Shown: positions 52,582-61,871 of the stretch, piece by piece
Position numbering within the stretch: position 1 is the first letter of the stretch
How the letters are laid out: each line of letters begins with the position of its first letter
Source of the DNA: Scalindua sp964344685
GTDB lineage: Bacteria; Planctomycetota; Brocadiia; Brocadiales; Scalinduaceae
Assembly: GCA_964344685.1 (NCBI GenBank)
Contig: CAYFOK010000012.1
Location: 1 to 64,000, forward strand
Direction: 5' to 3'
DNA length: 64,000 bases
Notes under the pieces: model-generated
Told to the model about the DNA's origin: nothing
Seen by the model: the letters and a program-made list of their open reading frames with translations, nothing else
Database searches by the model: none
Program-made: the position numbers and the translations under genes

Positions 52582-54975
52582 TTATTTACAGCCTCTGCCT
52601 AATGCAGTCGCTTTCTCCTTGTGCCTGTTGACCAGTTCCTGCATCTTGGACATGTCCCAATTGTTAACTTTGTCTTTCGAAGCACTCCTCCTTATGCTGT
52701 AAAGATTTGACGCATCACAGTAAGAACATTGGTCTACCAGCCTCGGGATAACCCTGCGACACTCATTACAGATAGTAAATTCCGGAGATATGGTTAACTG
52801 TGCTGCTTGAGTATTCTCAAAAGTCCTCTTAACAAGCTTCAAAATACTGGATGCCGGAGGCCTCTCTTCACCCACAAATGCATGTATTATAGCACCTGAT
52901 TCAATCATACCATGGAACATACTCTGCACCTCTATTCTCTTAACCATATCCACTGGTGCATCAGGACGCAGATGAATACTGTTGGTATAGTAAAATTCGT
53001 CTCTCTCCATGTGACCCTTAACCATTTCCACAGCTTCCGGGAAATTCCTGACGTCTATCTTGGCAAGCCTTCGACTTGCACTTTCGGCAGGTGATTCCTC
53101 AAGGGAGAACTTCAGGTTATGTTTTTTTCCCTCTTCCTTTACCCTGAAATACATATGAGAAATAATACGCAATCCCAGCTTCAGGGCTTCGTCATCTTCG
53201 TGCAGCTCTTTACCAATCATAAACTGCAGGCACTCATTCAATCCTATAATACCAACAATGTAAGTCGCCGCTTCCAGATCTACATACGGCCTTCCATCAT
53301 GGGCAGTCTTACCGATCTCCCATAACGGCATGTTCGGTGAAGACATCAGGCTGGCAATAAAATCCTTCTTCTCGAAATGAGCCTTAATCGCAATATCCAT
53401 ACCCCTGTCAATTTCCTTATAAAGCTTGTCAAGGTTCCCCCTGCCAGCCCTGTAAGCAGCCTGAGGAAGGCTTACGGTTATATTCTGAAATCCGCAGAAC
53501 CTCATACTCTCCGGATGGTTAATCATGTAGTTATCATCAATAGTGGTACGCAGACGACAACATGCCGACAATGTTATCTCATCTCTATCAAAAACAAAAT
53601 ATGGCACCCCGTTTTCACTGGCAATCTGTGCAGCATATTCCAGGAGCTCATATTGCTTAGGATCTTTGTATGTATCCTGACTTATATGGAAATCACATTT
53701 TGGGAAAGCAAACACATGACCATGACAGTCACCATTCCTCCATACATCAAGCAACGCCTTTGTAAACCGCTGCGAAGCCAATTCATAATCTCCATATGTC
53801 CTGCCAGTATACTTTCCTCCAGGGCCTACCGCCTGTATTGATTTCAGATAATTTGGTACCCCCGTATGTATATTAAAATCAAGGAACAGTGTCTGCCCAC
53901 CGCGGGAGAATGCGCTTTGTGAACCACTGAAGATCAGGTGCTGAGCCTCCTGCTTCATCTCCTCCTGGCTCATGTGCTCAACATATGGAGCATACATTAT
54001 GTTGATATAGCCTATCCCCAATGCCCCTGCATAATAGGCCTGCATCGAAGCAAGAAATGTATTTAAGTGCCCGGTAAGCGTCCGGGCATGTTTTGCCGGT
54101 GCCGAAGATGTATCTAAATTCTCTAATGCCAATCCATATTTCTTCAAATACTCAAGAGAATGAGAAGAGCAGTATACTCTGGTTGGATAGCCAAGGTCAT
54201 GAATATGGACCATTCCGGAAGTGTGTGCGTCAGCAACCTCTCTGGAATATACTTCCTGAAGTGCATACTGTTTCATAGTATTCTCAGCAACTGCGAGATT
54301 AATGGCCTCAGGGTTATTTGTCGCTATATTGCTGTTTTCCTTGACTTTTGAAAATATAAGCTCTTCAATATCATATTTTGGCATTCCGATACTGGCCTGT
54401 TTTTTCAGCTTTGCGTTGTAGCCTCTCTCAAACAGCTCATTATCAACCAACTCTCTGATCAAAGCGGTAGATATCCTGTCAAGTCCGGAAGCAAAGATCC
54501 GTCTCTCAACGGCAACCGCAACTTCCTGAGACACAGTATCCGGCAATTCAGCCTCTTTCTCCAGAGCCGTTGCGATTCTTGCCCTGTCCCATGGAAACGA
54601 TTCATCTTTTGAGACAAGGTCAACCATCAGTGCCGCGTCGGTTGTATCACCGCTTTTCTGTACCTGTTTTCTCACACGAAGTGATTTGCGGACCCTTGCT
54701 CTATCTTCTCTGTATAAAATGTATGCTTTTGCCGTTTTTGCATGTCCGTTTTTTATTAAAACCTCTTCAACCAGGTCCTGGACGTCCTCGATGCCGGGAA
54801 TATCCTCTACAAATCTTTTTTGTAAAAAGTGGGTAACAACACTCGCAAGCTCTGTTGCAATAGACCGATCTGCACCACCAACAGCTTTGGCAGCCTTAAA
54901 AATAGCATCGGATATCTTAACCTCATCAAATGCAACCATCCTACCATCACGTTTTTGAATTGTTTCAACTGTCAT
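52582..54975 (-). CDS. nrdD: Class III anaerobic ribonucleoside-triphosphate reductase with ATP cone
   Basis: From the ATG at 54975 (MTVETIQKRDG) the protein of about 797 residues begins with an ATP-cone domain (about 1-95, allosteric dNTP/ATP site), followed by a second cone-like region. The catalytic barrel shows SGSQSAFSRGGQTLFLDF, LSACCRLRTT and FCGFQNITVSLPQAAYR. A C-terminal zinc site is present (CNEC and CSYC). The expected glycyl-radical motif RVxGY is not seen; the aligned segment reads SIRRSASKDKVNNW, with Ala at the Gly position. A GRG lies at the extreme C-terminus. The enzyme would make deoxynucleotides without oxygen, but its radical site needs checking. Confidence 0.85.
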   Translation of the reverse strand: MTVETIQKRDGRMVAFDEVKISDAIFKAAKAVGGADRSIATELASVVTHFLQKRFVEDIPGIEDVQDLVEEVLIKNGHAKTAKAYILYREDRARVRKSLRVRKQVQKSGDTTDAALMVDLVSKDESFPWDRARIATALEKEAELPDTVSQEVAVAVERRIFASGLDRISTALIRELVDNELFERGYNAKLKKQASIGMPKYDIEELIFSKVKENSNIATNNPEAINLAVAENTMKQYALQEVYSREVADAHTSGMVHIHDLGYPTRVYCSSHSLEYLKKYGLALENLDTSSAPAKHARTLTGHLNTFLASMQAYYAGALGIGYINIMYAPYVEHMSQEEMKQEAQHLIFSGSQSAFSRGGQTLFLDFNIHTGVPNYLKSIQAVGPGGKYTGRTYGDYELASQRFTKALLDVWRNGDCHGHVFAFPKCDFHISQDTYKDPKQYELLEYAAQIASENGVPYFVFDRDEITLSACCRLRTTIDDNYMINHPESMRFCGFQNITVSLPQAAYRAGRGNLDKLYKEIDRGMDIAIKAHFEKKDFIASLMSSPNMPLWEIGKTAHDGRPYVDLEAATYIVGIIGLNECLQFMIGKELHEDDEALKLGLRIISHMYFRVKEEGKKHNLKFSLEESPAESASRRLAKIDVRNFPEAVEMVKGHMERDEFYYTNSIHLRPDAPVDMVKRIEVQSMFHGMIESGAIIHAFVGEERPPASSILKLVKRTFENTQAAQLTISPEFTICNECRRVIPRLVDQCSYCDASNLYSIRRSASKDKVNNWDMSKMQELVNRHKEKATALGRGCK

Positions 54976-54982
54976 TGTATTA

Positions 54983-55477
54983 TTACCCTCCATTCTTACT
55001 TGTTTTTTTCTGTTTTGTTTTTTTTGTTGAAGGCATCAAAGGTTTCAGTTCATTTATAAATTCGTTTATATCTTTAAATTCCCTATAGACCGACGCAAAC
55101 CTGACATAAGCAACCTTATCCAAAACCCTGAGGTGCTGCATAACAAGTTCACCTATAGATGTTGTTTCAACCTCCCTCTCAAACTTATCATAAATTACAC
55201 TTTCTATTTCCGACACAACGTTTTCGAGCAGATCTGTTGATACAGGCCTTTTTTCACACGCCTTAAGTAATCCCGATAATATCTTATTACGGTCAAAATT
55301 AATCCTGCTGCCGTCTTTTTTGATTACTCTTACAGGACTCTCTTCAACCCTCTCATATGTTGTAAACCTCCTGCCGCAATTTAAACACTCCCTCCTTCGC
55401 TTAACACTTAACCCATCAGTTGATGCCCTTGAATTAATAACTTTATCGTCGTCTATTTTACAAAATAAACACTTCAT
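54983..55477 (-). CDS. nrdR: Transcriptional repressor NrdR
   Basis: The 164-residue protein has the NrdR zinc ribbon (CLFCKIDDDKVINSR and CLNCGRRFTTYER) and an ATP-cone domain (VIKKDGSRINFDRNKILSGL, then LDKVAYVRFASVYREF). NrdR senses dATP/ATP and represses ribonucleotide reductase operons through paired NrdR boxes. Here it is the first gene of its own target operon, with nrdD starting eight bases after its stop. The C-terminal tail is Lys/Thr-rich and longer than usual. Confidence 0.95.
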   Translation of the reverse strand: MKCLFCKIDDDKVINSRASTDGLSVKRRRECLNCGRRFTTYERVEESPVRVIKKDGSRINFDRNKILSGLLKACEKRPVSTDLLENVVSEIESVIYDKFEREVETTSIGELVMQHLRVLDKVAYVRFASVYREFKDINEFINELKPLMPSTKKTKQKKTSKNGG

Positions 55478-55525
55478 AATGGCTTAGAATTAAAAATCTT
55501 ACAAACGCGGGAAGCAATACTCAAA

Positions 55526-55575
55526 TGACAACATATTGGATATCGGCGTAAGCTACCATACAATATATGTAATGT
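55526..55575 (-). promoter_or_regulatory. Candidate pair of NrdR boxes
   Basis: Two related AT-rich boxes, ACAACATATTGG at 55528 and ACAATATATGTAAT at 55560, lie upstream of nrdR. Their ACAA cores are 32 bases apart, about three helical turns, which is the spacing known for NrdR box pairs (consensus near ACACWATATATWGTGT). The pair sits 50-100 bases before the nrdR start, suggesting autoregulation of the nrdR-nrdD-nrdG group. Confidence 0.5.
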
Positions 55576-55602
55576 CAAGTAGAAATCCTGGAATCAAAGG
55601 TT

Positions 55603-57039
55603 TTATTTTCCAACACAGAATGTCGAAAATACAATGTCCAGGATATCATCTGTTACGACCTCGCCTGTTACCTCACCGATAGTATCTATAGCCCTGCGCA
55701 GGTCTATTGCTAAAAGCTCATGGGCAATACCCTCATCCAGCGAACCTGAAATTTGTCCTATAATCTCAAGAGCCTTACCAATTACTGCTTTCTGCCTGAC
55801 GGTAAAGACTATATCTGACGCAGAAATATCAACGCTACTTTCAAGTATTTCAGAAACTATCGTCTTTTTCAGCATAGCCAATCCCTCGCCGGTAAATACG
55901 GATGTTTTAATGACCGGAAAGGCCTTCATCTGCGGGGAAAGATTGTCAAAACAGACGTTTTGTTTAAGATCGGCTTTATTAATTACTATTATCTTGTTCC
56001 TCGTATTTATAGAATCAAAAAGCGCTACCTGCCGGCTGCATAGTTCCATTGACCCGTCTATAACAAATAACACAATCTGTGCGTCATCCACGGAACCGTA
56101 TGTCCTCTGTGCAATCAGAGAATCCAGTTCGCTCTTATCGCTCGTAACCCCCGCAGTATCTTTGATTCTGAAATTTATCCCCTCTAAAGCCATATCAGCT
56201 TCCAACGTATCCCTGGTCGTACCTCGAACCTGCGTAACAATAGCTTTTGAACGATTTAATAATTTATTAAACAGACTTGATTTACCCGCATTCGACAAGC
56301 CGACAAATACCGTTTTGACGCCATAATGAGATATTTTTGTCCTTTGCCCATCCCCGCTGACTGCGCTCAACCTCTGCTTTACAGCCTCAAGCCCATTCTT
56401 GATCTCTCCAAATGTGATCAATTCAATGTCCTGGTCATAGAAATCGATAGCAGCCTCAATCCTGGCGCAGAGATTAAGCAATTCCCCTTGTATGCCATGC
56501 ATCAGCCCAGTCAGTTTACCTTTCAGGTTAGCAACGGACATTAACAACTCTGAATCTGTCTGGGAACGTATAACATGCATTACCGATTCCGCCTCGGCAA
56601 GGCTTATTCTTCCATTGAGAAATGCCCTTTTAGTAAACTCGCCCGGTTCTGCAATCCGAATACTACCAATTATTGATTCTTTATTGTTCTCTTGATCAGC
56701 ATTCTCTCTTTCTGACGAAAGCAGTGTTTCCATCAGCATTTCAAGTAACGGAGGCGAACCAAAGGTATGAATTTCTACAACATCTTCCTTCGTGTATGAA
56801 CCCGGAGACTTCATGATGTAAATCGAAGCAGGAAAGCCAACCTTTTCCTTTTTAAGATAGAGGTTACTGTGGTATGAGTGAAAACCTCTCTTTGGCGCCA
56901 TCTCTCCGGCGGCGTCAGGCGCAGAGACTCTCCTTAAACACTCAAAAACATCTTTGCCGCTAAGCCTGATAATAGCCCTGGGAGACCGGCCGGAAGGCGT
57001 GGATATTGCCAATATACTGTCGTTGAGACTGAAAGACAT
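55603..57039 (-). CDS. mnmE: tRNA modification GTPase MnmE
   Basis: The 478-residue protein has an N-terminal tetrahydrofolate-binding domain (SILAISTPSGRSPRAIIRLSG). A helical middle and an inserted G domain follow: G1 GLSNAGKSS, the G2 Thr region GTTRDT, G3 DTAG, G4 NKADL. The C-terminus is CVGK, the variant CxGK end essential for tRNA modification. With MnmG it installs cmnm5U34 in tRNAs. MnmG is not in this window. It lies 29 bases downstream of yidC, a common gene order. Confidence 0.95.
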   Translation of the reverse strand: MSFSLNDSILAISTPSGRSPRAIIRLSGKDVFECLRRVSAPDAAGEMAPKRGFHSYHSNLYLKKEKVGFPASIYIMKSPGSYTKEDVVEIHTFGSPPLLEMLMETLLSSERENADQENNKESIIGSIRIAEPGEFTKRAFLNGRISLAEAESVMHVIRSQTDSELLMSVANLKGKLTGLMHGIQGELLNLCARIEAAIDFYDQDIELITFGEIKNGLEAVKQRLSAVSGDGQRTKISHYGVKTVFVGLSNAGKSSLFNKLLNRSKAIVTQVRGTTRDTLEADMALEGINFRIKDTAGVTSDKSELDSLIAQRTYGSVDDAQIVLFVIDGSMELCSRQVALFDSINTRNKIIVINKADLKQNVCFDNLSPQMKAFPVIKTSVFTGEGLAMLKKTIVSEILESSVDISASDIVFTVRQKAVIGKALEIIGQISGSLDEGIAHELLAIDLRRAIDTIGEVTGEVVTDDILDIVFSTFCVGK

Positions 57040-57068
57040 GATTTCCGTTTATCTACTGAGGCAAAATC

Positions 57069-58814
57069 TTATTTTTTTACCTTTGCCTTTGCATCAATCA
57101 CCCTCTTCCCTTTGTAATAGACATCAAGCTTTTTAACACTTTTTCTAATCAGTATCTGCTCACCGATGCTGATGATCGTACTCGTAGTCCAGTAAAGGGC
57201 AAGTCCAGAAGCAAAGTTATAAAGCATGATAGGAAACATAAGTGGCATCATCTGCATCATCCTCTGCTGCATCCTTGCCTGAGGGTCATCTCCTGTTGTA
57301 TTTTTTGGAGTCAATTTCATTTGTACAAACGACGCAACACCCATTAATATCGGTAAAAGATTAAACCAACCTCCAAGAACCGGCAGGTTAAACGGCAAGT
57401 GGAACAGTTGATCAGGTGCTGATAAATCACCAATCCAGGCCACGAAAGGAGCCTGCCTCATCTCAAAAGAGGACTGTAGTGTCCTGAATAAGGCAAAGAA
57501 AACAGGCATTTGAAGCATCATGGGAAAACAACCACTCATGGGATTTACCCCATGCTCCTTAAACAATTTCATCTGTTCCTGGCCCATCTTCGTCTTATCG
57601 CCCTTATGTTTCTCTTTCAGCTGGGAGATAAGAGGTTGTAACTGCTGCATCCTGACCATCGACAACTGGCTCTTCCTGGTTAAAGGAAAAAGAACTAATT
57701 TCACCAAAAAGGTAAGTACCAGTATGGCAACTCCATAATTTGGAATGACTCCATAAACCGTATTCAATATCTTCACAAGTATCTTGCATATTGACCTCAT
57801 CATTCCGTAGTCATAATCTAAAATTGACAAAAGGTCTTCACATTGATTCAGGGCCTTTTTCTCTTTAGGGCCAAGGAAGAAAACGTAATCGTGACGCTTT
57901 TCACTCTGTGGAGGTATCGATATTTTTGTGGTATAAAGATCTACGGTAAAATCATCTGCTTTATTATCCTTGTAAACAGGATCAGGATTATTAAATGGCT
58001 CAGCTGTCGCTGCAACGATTCTGCAGCCTGCCAGAGGCTTTAAGGCTACCGCAAAATATTTGTTGGTAGAACCGGCCAATACAATACCGACTGATTCATT
58101 GTTATACGGCATATCTTTAATTTCCGTATGTGCAATTTTCGTTTTGCCTTTGCCCACGTCTACCCCGACTATTGACGCAAGGCGGGAAGTCTTAGTTACC
58201 TCTGGATAAATACCATTCGAGGCCGTTATTGAATATGATGTACGAATTTCTGAGTCAGTAGTGTTCTGCAAAGTAACGGCAACATCAAAATAGTAATTAC
58301 CACTTTTTAAAGAAACCTCCTTTGTTATTTGGATTCCATTCTCTAAGAGAGCTGCAAAAACAACCCTGTCAGACCTTCTCTCAACAACTTTATATCTTCT
58401 GGTTTTTGACTGGTATCTTCTATCATCCATCAATTCAATGCTTAGTGGCAGAGACTCCAGGTTTGACGACTTCAACAATTCCAATGTCCCTGTTTTCCCG
58501 GGATTCTGGAATTCTGGTAATACTACAGACTTTAACGCAGCTCCTTCATTTGTCCATACCGCTCTCATTACATCGTTTTGCAATAATATGTTGTCCTGCA
58601 ATTCAATGTCATCTTGAACGATTTTTTCAATCTTTCTACCTTGTATCTCTTCCCCGGTATCTATTTCACTCTCAAATTTTTCCTGTTCAAGAGTCTCTTC
58701 TGCAACTTTACCTGTATCTTTTTCACCGGACTGCTTAGCCGGCTGCATCTGATTAAAGAAATAAAGCATCGCAATTCCACAAAGGAATAAAGCTATTAAT
58801 GCTTTCTTATCCAT
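57069..58814 (-). CDS. yidC: Membrane protein insertase YidC
   Basis: The 581-residue protein has an N-terminal membrane helix (ALIALFLCGIAMLYFF) and a large periplasmic domain (about residues 60-335). Five or so C-terminal helices form the insertase core (NYGVAILVLTFLVKLVLFPL, MSGCFPMMLQMPVFFALF, LPILMGVASFVQMKL, MFPIMLYNFASGLALYW). The hydrophilic-groove Arg region is present in the first core helix (FPLTRKSQ). It inserts and folds inner-membrane proteins with or without Sec. A large periplasmic domain indicates a Gram-negative-type YidC. The rnpA-rpmH genes often upstream are missing here. Confidence 0.95.
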   Translation of the reverse strand: MDKKALIALFLCGIAMLYFFNQMQPAKQSGEKDTGKVAEETLEQEKFESEIDTGEEIQGRKIEKIVQDDIELQDNILLQNDVMRAVWTNEGAALKSVVLPEFQNPGKTGTLELLKSSNLESLPLSIELMDDRRYQSKTRRYKVVERRSDRVVFAALLENGIQITKEVSLKSGNYYFDVAVTLQNTTDSEIRTSYSITASNGIYPEVTKTSRLASIVGVDVGKGKTKIAHTEIKDMPYNNESVGIVLAGSTNKYFAVALKPLAGCRIVAATAEPFNNPDPVYKDNKADDFTVDLYTTKISIPPQSEKRHDYVFFLGPKEKKALNQCEDLLSILDYDYGMMRSICKILVKILNTVYGVIPNYGVAILVLTFLVKLVLFPLTRKSQLSMVRMQQLQPLISQLKEKHKGDKTKMGQEQMKLFKEHGVNPMSGCFPMMLQMPVFFALFRTLQSSFEMRQAPFVAWIGDLSAPDQLFHLPFNLPVLGGWFNLLPILMGVASFVQMKLTPKNTTGDDPQARMQQRMMQMMPLMFPIMLYNFASGLALYWTTSTIISIGEQILIRKSVKKLDVYYKGKRVIDAKAKVKK

Positions 58815-58992
58815 TTACCCGTTCCCCAGACTTCCTATGAAGAAAAAAATAAAAATATATTAAATAAATATGAATTAATACGTTGAGTCGCTATAGCGAC
58901 AAAAGGCAAAATTGAAAATCCCTGTACATAAAGCTACATCTGAAACCACAAGATATAGCCTTATAAAATGCGAATTGCAAGCAAAAGTAAAA

Positions 58993-59175
58993 TTAATCTT
59001 CAACTTTATTCTGGCCTTTCGGCAACTCCGCTTCGTCTATCAGCATTATGGGGATATCATCCTTTACCGGATACCGCCTCCCGCAATTAGTACATACTAT
59101 CTTATCGCTTTCAAGTTTCACCTCAGTCTTGCACAGCGGACAGGCAAGTATATCTAAAAGCTCTTTATCAATCAT
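58993..59175 (-). CDS. Trm112-like small zinc protein (YcaR type)
   Basis: The 60-residue protein has two Cys pairs (CPLCKTEVKL and CTNCGRRYPV) and the signature YPVKDDIPIMLIDEAELP. This matches the Trm112p-like/UPF0434 family. Trm112 proteins bind and stabilise methyltransferases in other organisms; the bacterial role is not established. It lies between scpA and yidC on the same strand. Confidence 0.85.
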   Translation of the reverse strand: MIDKELLDILACPLCKTEVKLESDKIVCTNCGRRYPVKDDIPIMLIDEAELPKGQNKVED

Positions 59176-59241
59176 TAAAACACCTCAAAATTGCCCTGTG
59201 CAAACCAAAATTCCTGCAGTTATAAACCGCTGAATATCCGG

Positions 59242-59970
59242 CTAGTTAATATTTGCAGTTATCTGGATTTCATCAAAATCACAGGTTTGTTCAAGTTTGA
59301 TCTTTTTTAACCGCACCAGCTCCAGCAAAGCAAGGAAAAAACCTATAAGCTCCGCCTTGCCCTGATCCTTATACAATAACTCCTTAAGTGAGAACGCAGA
59401 GGTATTACTTAATCTATTTAAAACTTTATCCATATATACGTGCACGGGAGTATCGTCATAAACGATCTTCTGAATAACATCCCCCAGTGTCTGCTTCATA
59501 AATCCAGAGAAGAATTGTGCAAGCTTCCACACATCAACATCATCCAGATTTAATTTATCATCTTCTTCTTTGCCGTCATCTATCAGCTTCTCCTCCGGCC
59601 GGGAAAATCTCTGGCCCCTCTCCTCAGACAATTTTGCCATTGTTGCAGTCGCCTCCTTGTATCTTTTGTATTCCAGGAGCTGCTTTACAAGTTCCAGCCT
59701 CGGGTCTTCTATCTCCTCTTCATCAGTTTCTTCGCTGCGGGGTAAAAGTGTTTGAGATTTTACATACATTAATGTTGACGCCATAACAAGAAAATCACCG
59801 GCCAATCCGATATCTATACTTTGCAGCTCATTTAAATAAGCCATATATTGATCGGTGATTTTAGCAATTGGTATATCATATATATCAACCTCTTCCCTGC
59901 GTATCAGGTAAAGAAGCAGATCTAACGGTCCATTGTAGGAATCAAGATCAATTTTATATTCTGTCTGCAT
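59242..59970 (-). CDS. scpA: Segregation and condensation protein A
   Basis: The 242-residue kleisin begins with the ScpA signature YNGPLDLLLYLIRREEVDIYDIPIAKI. A helical N-domain, a variable acidic linker and a winged-helix C-terminus (FFLALLELVRLKKIKLEQ) follow. ScpA bridges the two Smc heads and recruits ScpB. No scpB is seen downstream, where a Trm112-like gene lies instead. It is nine bases downstream of the protease gene, so the two are probably cotranscribed. Confidence 0.9.
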   Translation of the reverse strand: MQTEYKIDLDSYNGPLDLLLYLIRREEVDIYDIPIAKITDQYMAYLNELQSIDIGLAGDFLVMASTLMYVKSQTLLPRSEETDEEEIEDPRLELVKQLLEYKRYKEATATMAKLSEERGQRFSRPEEKLIDDGKEEDDKLNLDDVDVWKLAQFFSGFMKQTLGDVIQKIVYDDTPVHVYMDKVLNRLSNTSAFSLKELLYKDQGKAELIGFFLALLELVRLKKIKLEQTCDFDEIQITANIN

Positions 59971-59979
59971 AAGGCTTGT

Positions 59980-60612
59980 TTAACTTATCATAAAGGTCAT
60001 AAACAAATTTGCAAAAAATACAGTTGGAGGCCAGATAATATATGACAATATCGGGATATGGGCAAAGTTCCCAAGTAAAATTACCCCAAGTAAAATAAAT
60101 GGACCATACCTGCATATGTTTTCATACCCGGGAAGCATCTGGCGAGGCAAAAAACCCTTCAGGACGTGTGAACCATCTAAGGGGTACAACGGAATACAGT
60201 TAAATATGGCCAAAATCAGATTAATCATAATTAACTGTTTCAATATCTCAAACAGGTCAGGCGTAACCGCGGTAAACTTATACAATATCTGGAATATTAA
60301 ACCAAAGAGCAGTGCCGAAACAAAATTTGAAAAAGGGCCTGCAGCGGAAACCAGCACATCATCACGCCTGGGATGTTTGAAATAACTGGGATTTACTGGT
60401 ACAGGCTTCCCCCATCCAAAATGAGCAAAGATGAAACATATCACTCCCAGAGGGTCAAGATGCGCTAACGGGTTAAGGGTAAGACGCCCCTGCATTCTGG
60501 CTGTCGGATCGCCCAGTTTATTGGCAGTCCAAGCATGAAAAAACTCGTGAATAGTTAATGCGTATAATATTGCGATTACAAACGGTATTATACTTTTAAG
60601 ATCAAAACCCAT
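59980..60612 (-). CDS. Site-2 protease family (M50) membrane metallopeptidase
   Basis: The 210-residue protein is an M50-type peptidase with the zinc motif HEFFHAW (about residue 22) and a later NCIPLYPLDGSHVL, which supplies the third ligand (Asp in LDG). Both lie within about five membrane helices, with AAGPFSNFVSALLF between them. No PDZ domain is present, so it belongs to the short, non-RseP class often found next to scpA. It probably cleaves membrane-embedded substrates or signal remnants. The active site looks complete. Confidence 0.9.
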   Translation of the reverse strand: MGFDLKSIIPFVIAILYALTIHEFFHAWTANKLGDPTARMQGRLTLNPLAHLDPLGVICFIFAHFGWGKPVPVNPSYFKHPRRDDVLVSAAGPFSNFVSALLFGLIFQILYKFTAVTPDLFEILKQLIMINLILAIFNCIPLYPLDGSHVLKGFLPRQMLPGYENICRYGPFILLGVILLGNFAHIPILSYIIWPPTVFFANLFMTFMIS

Positions 60613-61334
60613 GCCTTATGTGTAGTAAAATTGCCATGGTATCACGCTTCACATTGTATGTCAAGCAAAGAACATTGCCTGCTCCATAACGCTTTTTGCC
60701 CTGCAGAAACCCTGTTTTTATCAAACCAAAGCGCCCCGATTTGTCAGTGACAGGGCCAGCAGAAATTTGACATCTGTAACAAGATAGAAGATGACTTATA
60801 CTGTAGACAAAAAGGTCTGTTAAAACTAAAATATCACAAAAAAAGTGGTATAATGTAAATAACATTCCCATAACTTTCCATTGTCAGTTCAGATATTCCG
60901 GATTATTTAAGTTCAGCATGTAGTAAAAATCACTTGTGCTATAACATAATTACAATTATAATAGTTTCTTGTTTTTCATAACCCACGTGTGGAAACCACT
61001 TTAACAGGTGTTAAATAGAGTAAAAATATACTCTTAATCGAAGCGTACTTAATTTTTTTGAAACAATTGAAACCAGCTTTTATGTTGTAGGCAAAAGTAA
61101 CACTCATAGATTAAATTGATGCTTTAGGATATGCTTGTCACAGAGGGCTAACTACTTACTTAAGACAATTCCCATCAAAACAATCCGAACCAAAAATTTG
61201 TTAAGTTACGGCAATTCCTAATAATGTAGACGCCTGAATCTTTCCTCCTGATTAGTGCTATATTATTAAGTGTACGGTTATTAAAGATCAAAAAATGATA
61301 TTAATATCAACCTTTCTATTAAGAGGACTAAATT
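60613..61334. other. Divergent intergenic region
   Basis: More than 700 bases between the divergent protease and kdsC genes. I see promoters presumably for both, a TTATTAAGTGTACGGTTAT element at about 61263 that recurs near 16722, and no supported gene or repeat. Confidence 0.35.
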
Positions 61335-61835
61335 TTGAATAATGTTAAAATGGTGATTATGGATGTAGACGGTGTGCTCACTGACGGAAAAATAATATTA
61401 GATGCTAATGGAGTTGAATCAAAAGCTTTTTACGTACCAGACGGTACTGCCATTACATATCTGCACCGTGCCGGAATAAAAACAGCAATTATAAGCGGCA
61501 GGGCGAGTAAAACCGTTGAACATCGTGCAAAAGAGCTATCCATTGAAGATGTATACCTGGGCATACATAAAAAACTGGAAGCGTATGACCTGATCATCAA
61601 GAAGCACAAATTAAAGGATAGTGAAATCTGTTATATTGGAGACGACCTTATTGACCTTCCTGTCTTGAGAAAAGTTGGCTTTTCAGTTGCCGTGCCGGGG
61701 TCACCCCCGGAAGTAAAGGAAAGCGTTTCATACATAACCGATGCCCCCGGAGGGGGTGGGGCTGTACGTGAAGTAACAGAAAAAATATTGAAATCACAGG
61801 ACAAGTGGAACTCAATAATCTCAAGATATTACTAA
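61335..61835 (+). CDS. kdsC: 3-deoxy-D-manno-octulosonate-8-phosphate phosphatase-like HAD enzyme
   Basis: A TTG start with AGAGG eight bases upstream gives 166 residues. HAD motifs are MVIMDVDGVLTDGKI (nucleophile and acid Asp), AIISGRASK, and YIGDDLIDLPVL. The C-terminal VTEKILKSQ and the GGGGAVREV loop fit KdsC, a tetrameric type C0 phosphatase that makes free KDO for lipopolysaccharide. Its neighbour is an lptC-like gene, as in many Gram-negative genomes. Related NeuA-type phosphatases cannot be fully excluded. Confidence 0.85.
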   Translation: MNNVKMVIMDVDGVLTDGKIILDANGVESKAFYVPDGTAITYLHRAGIKTAIISGRASKTVEHRAKELSIEDVYLGIHKKLEAYDLIIKKHKLKDSEICYIGDDLIDLPVLRKVGFSVAVPGSPPEVKESVSYITDAPGGGGAVREVTEKILKSQDKWNSIISRYY

Positions 61836-61871
61836 TATTTCTGCATTACCCCTAAACTGCATTTAAAAAAA

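Noticed and set aside
55634..56326. 230-codon plus-strand frame opposite mnmE
   Set aside because: Shadow of the conserved mnmE gene; no independent features.
60602..60871. 89-codon frame upstream of the site-2 protease
   Set aside because: It overlaps the protease start region, lacks domain features and a ribosome site, and reads like AT-rich noncoding DNA.
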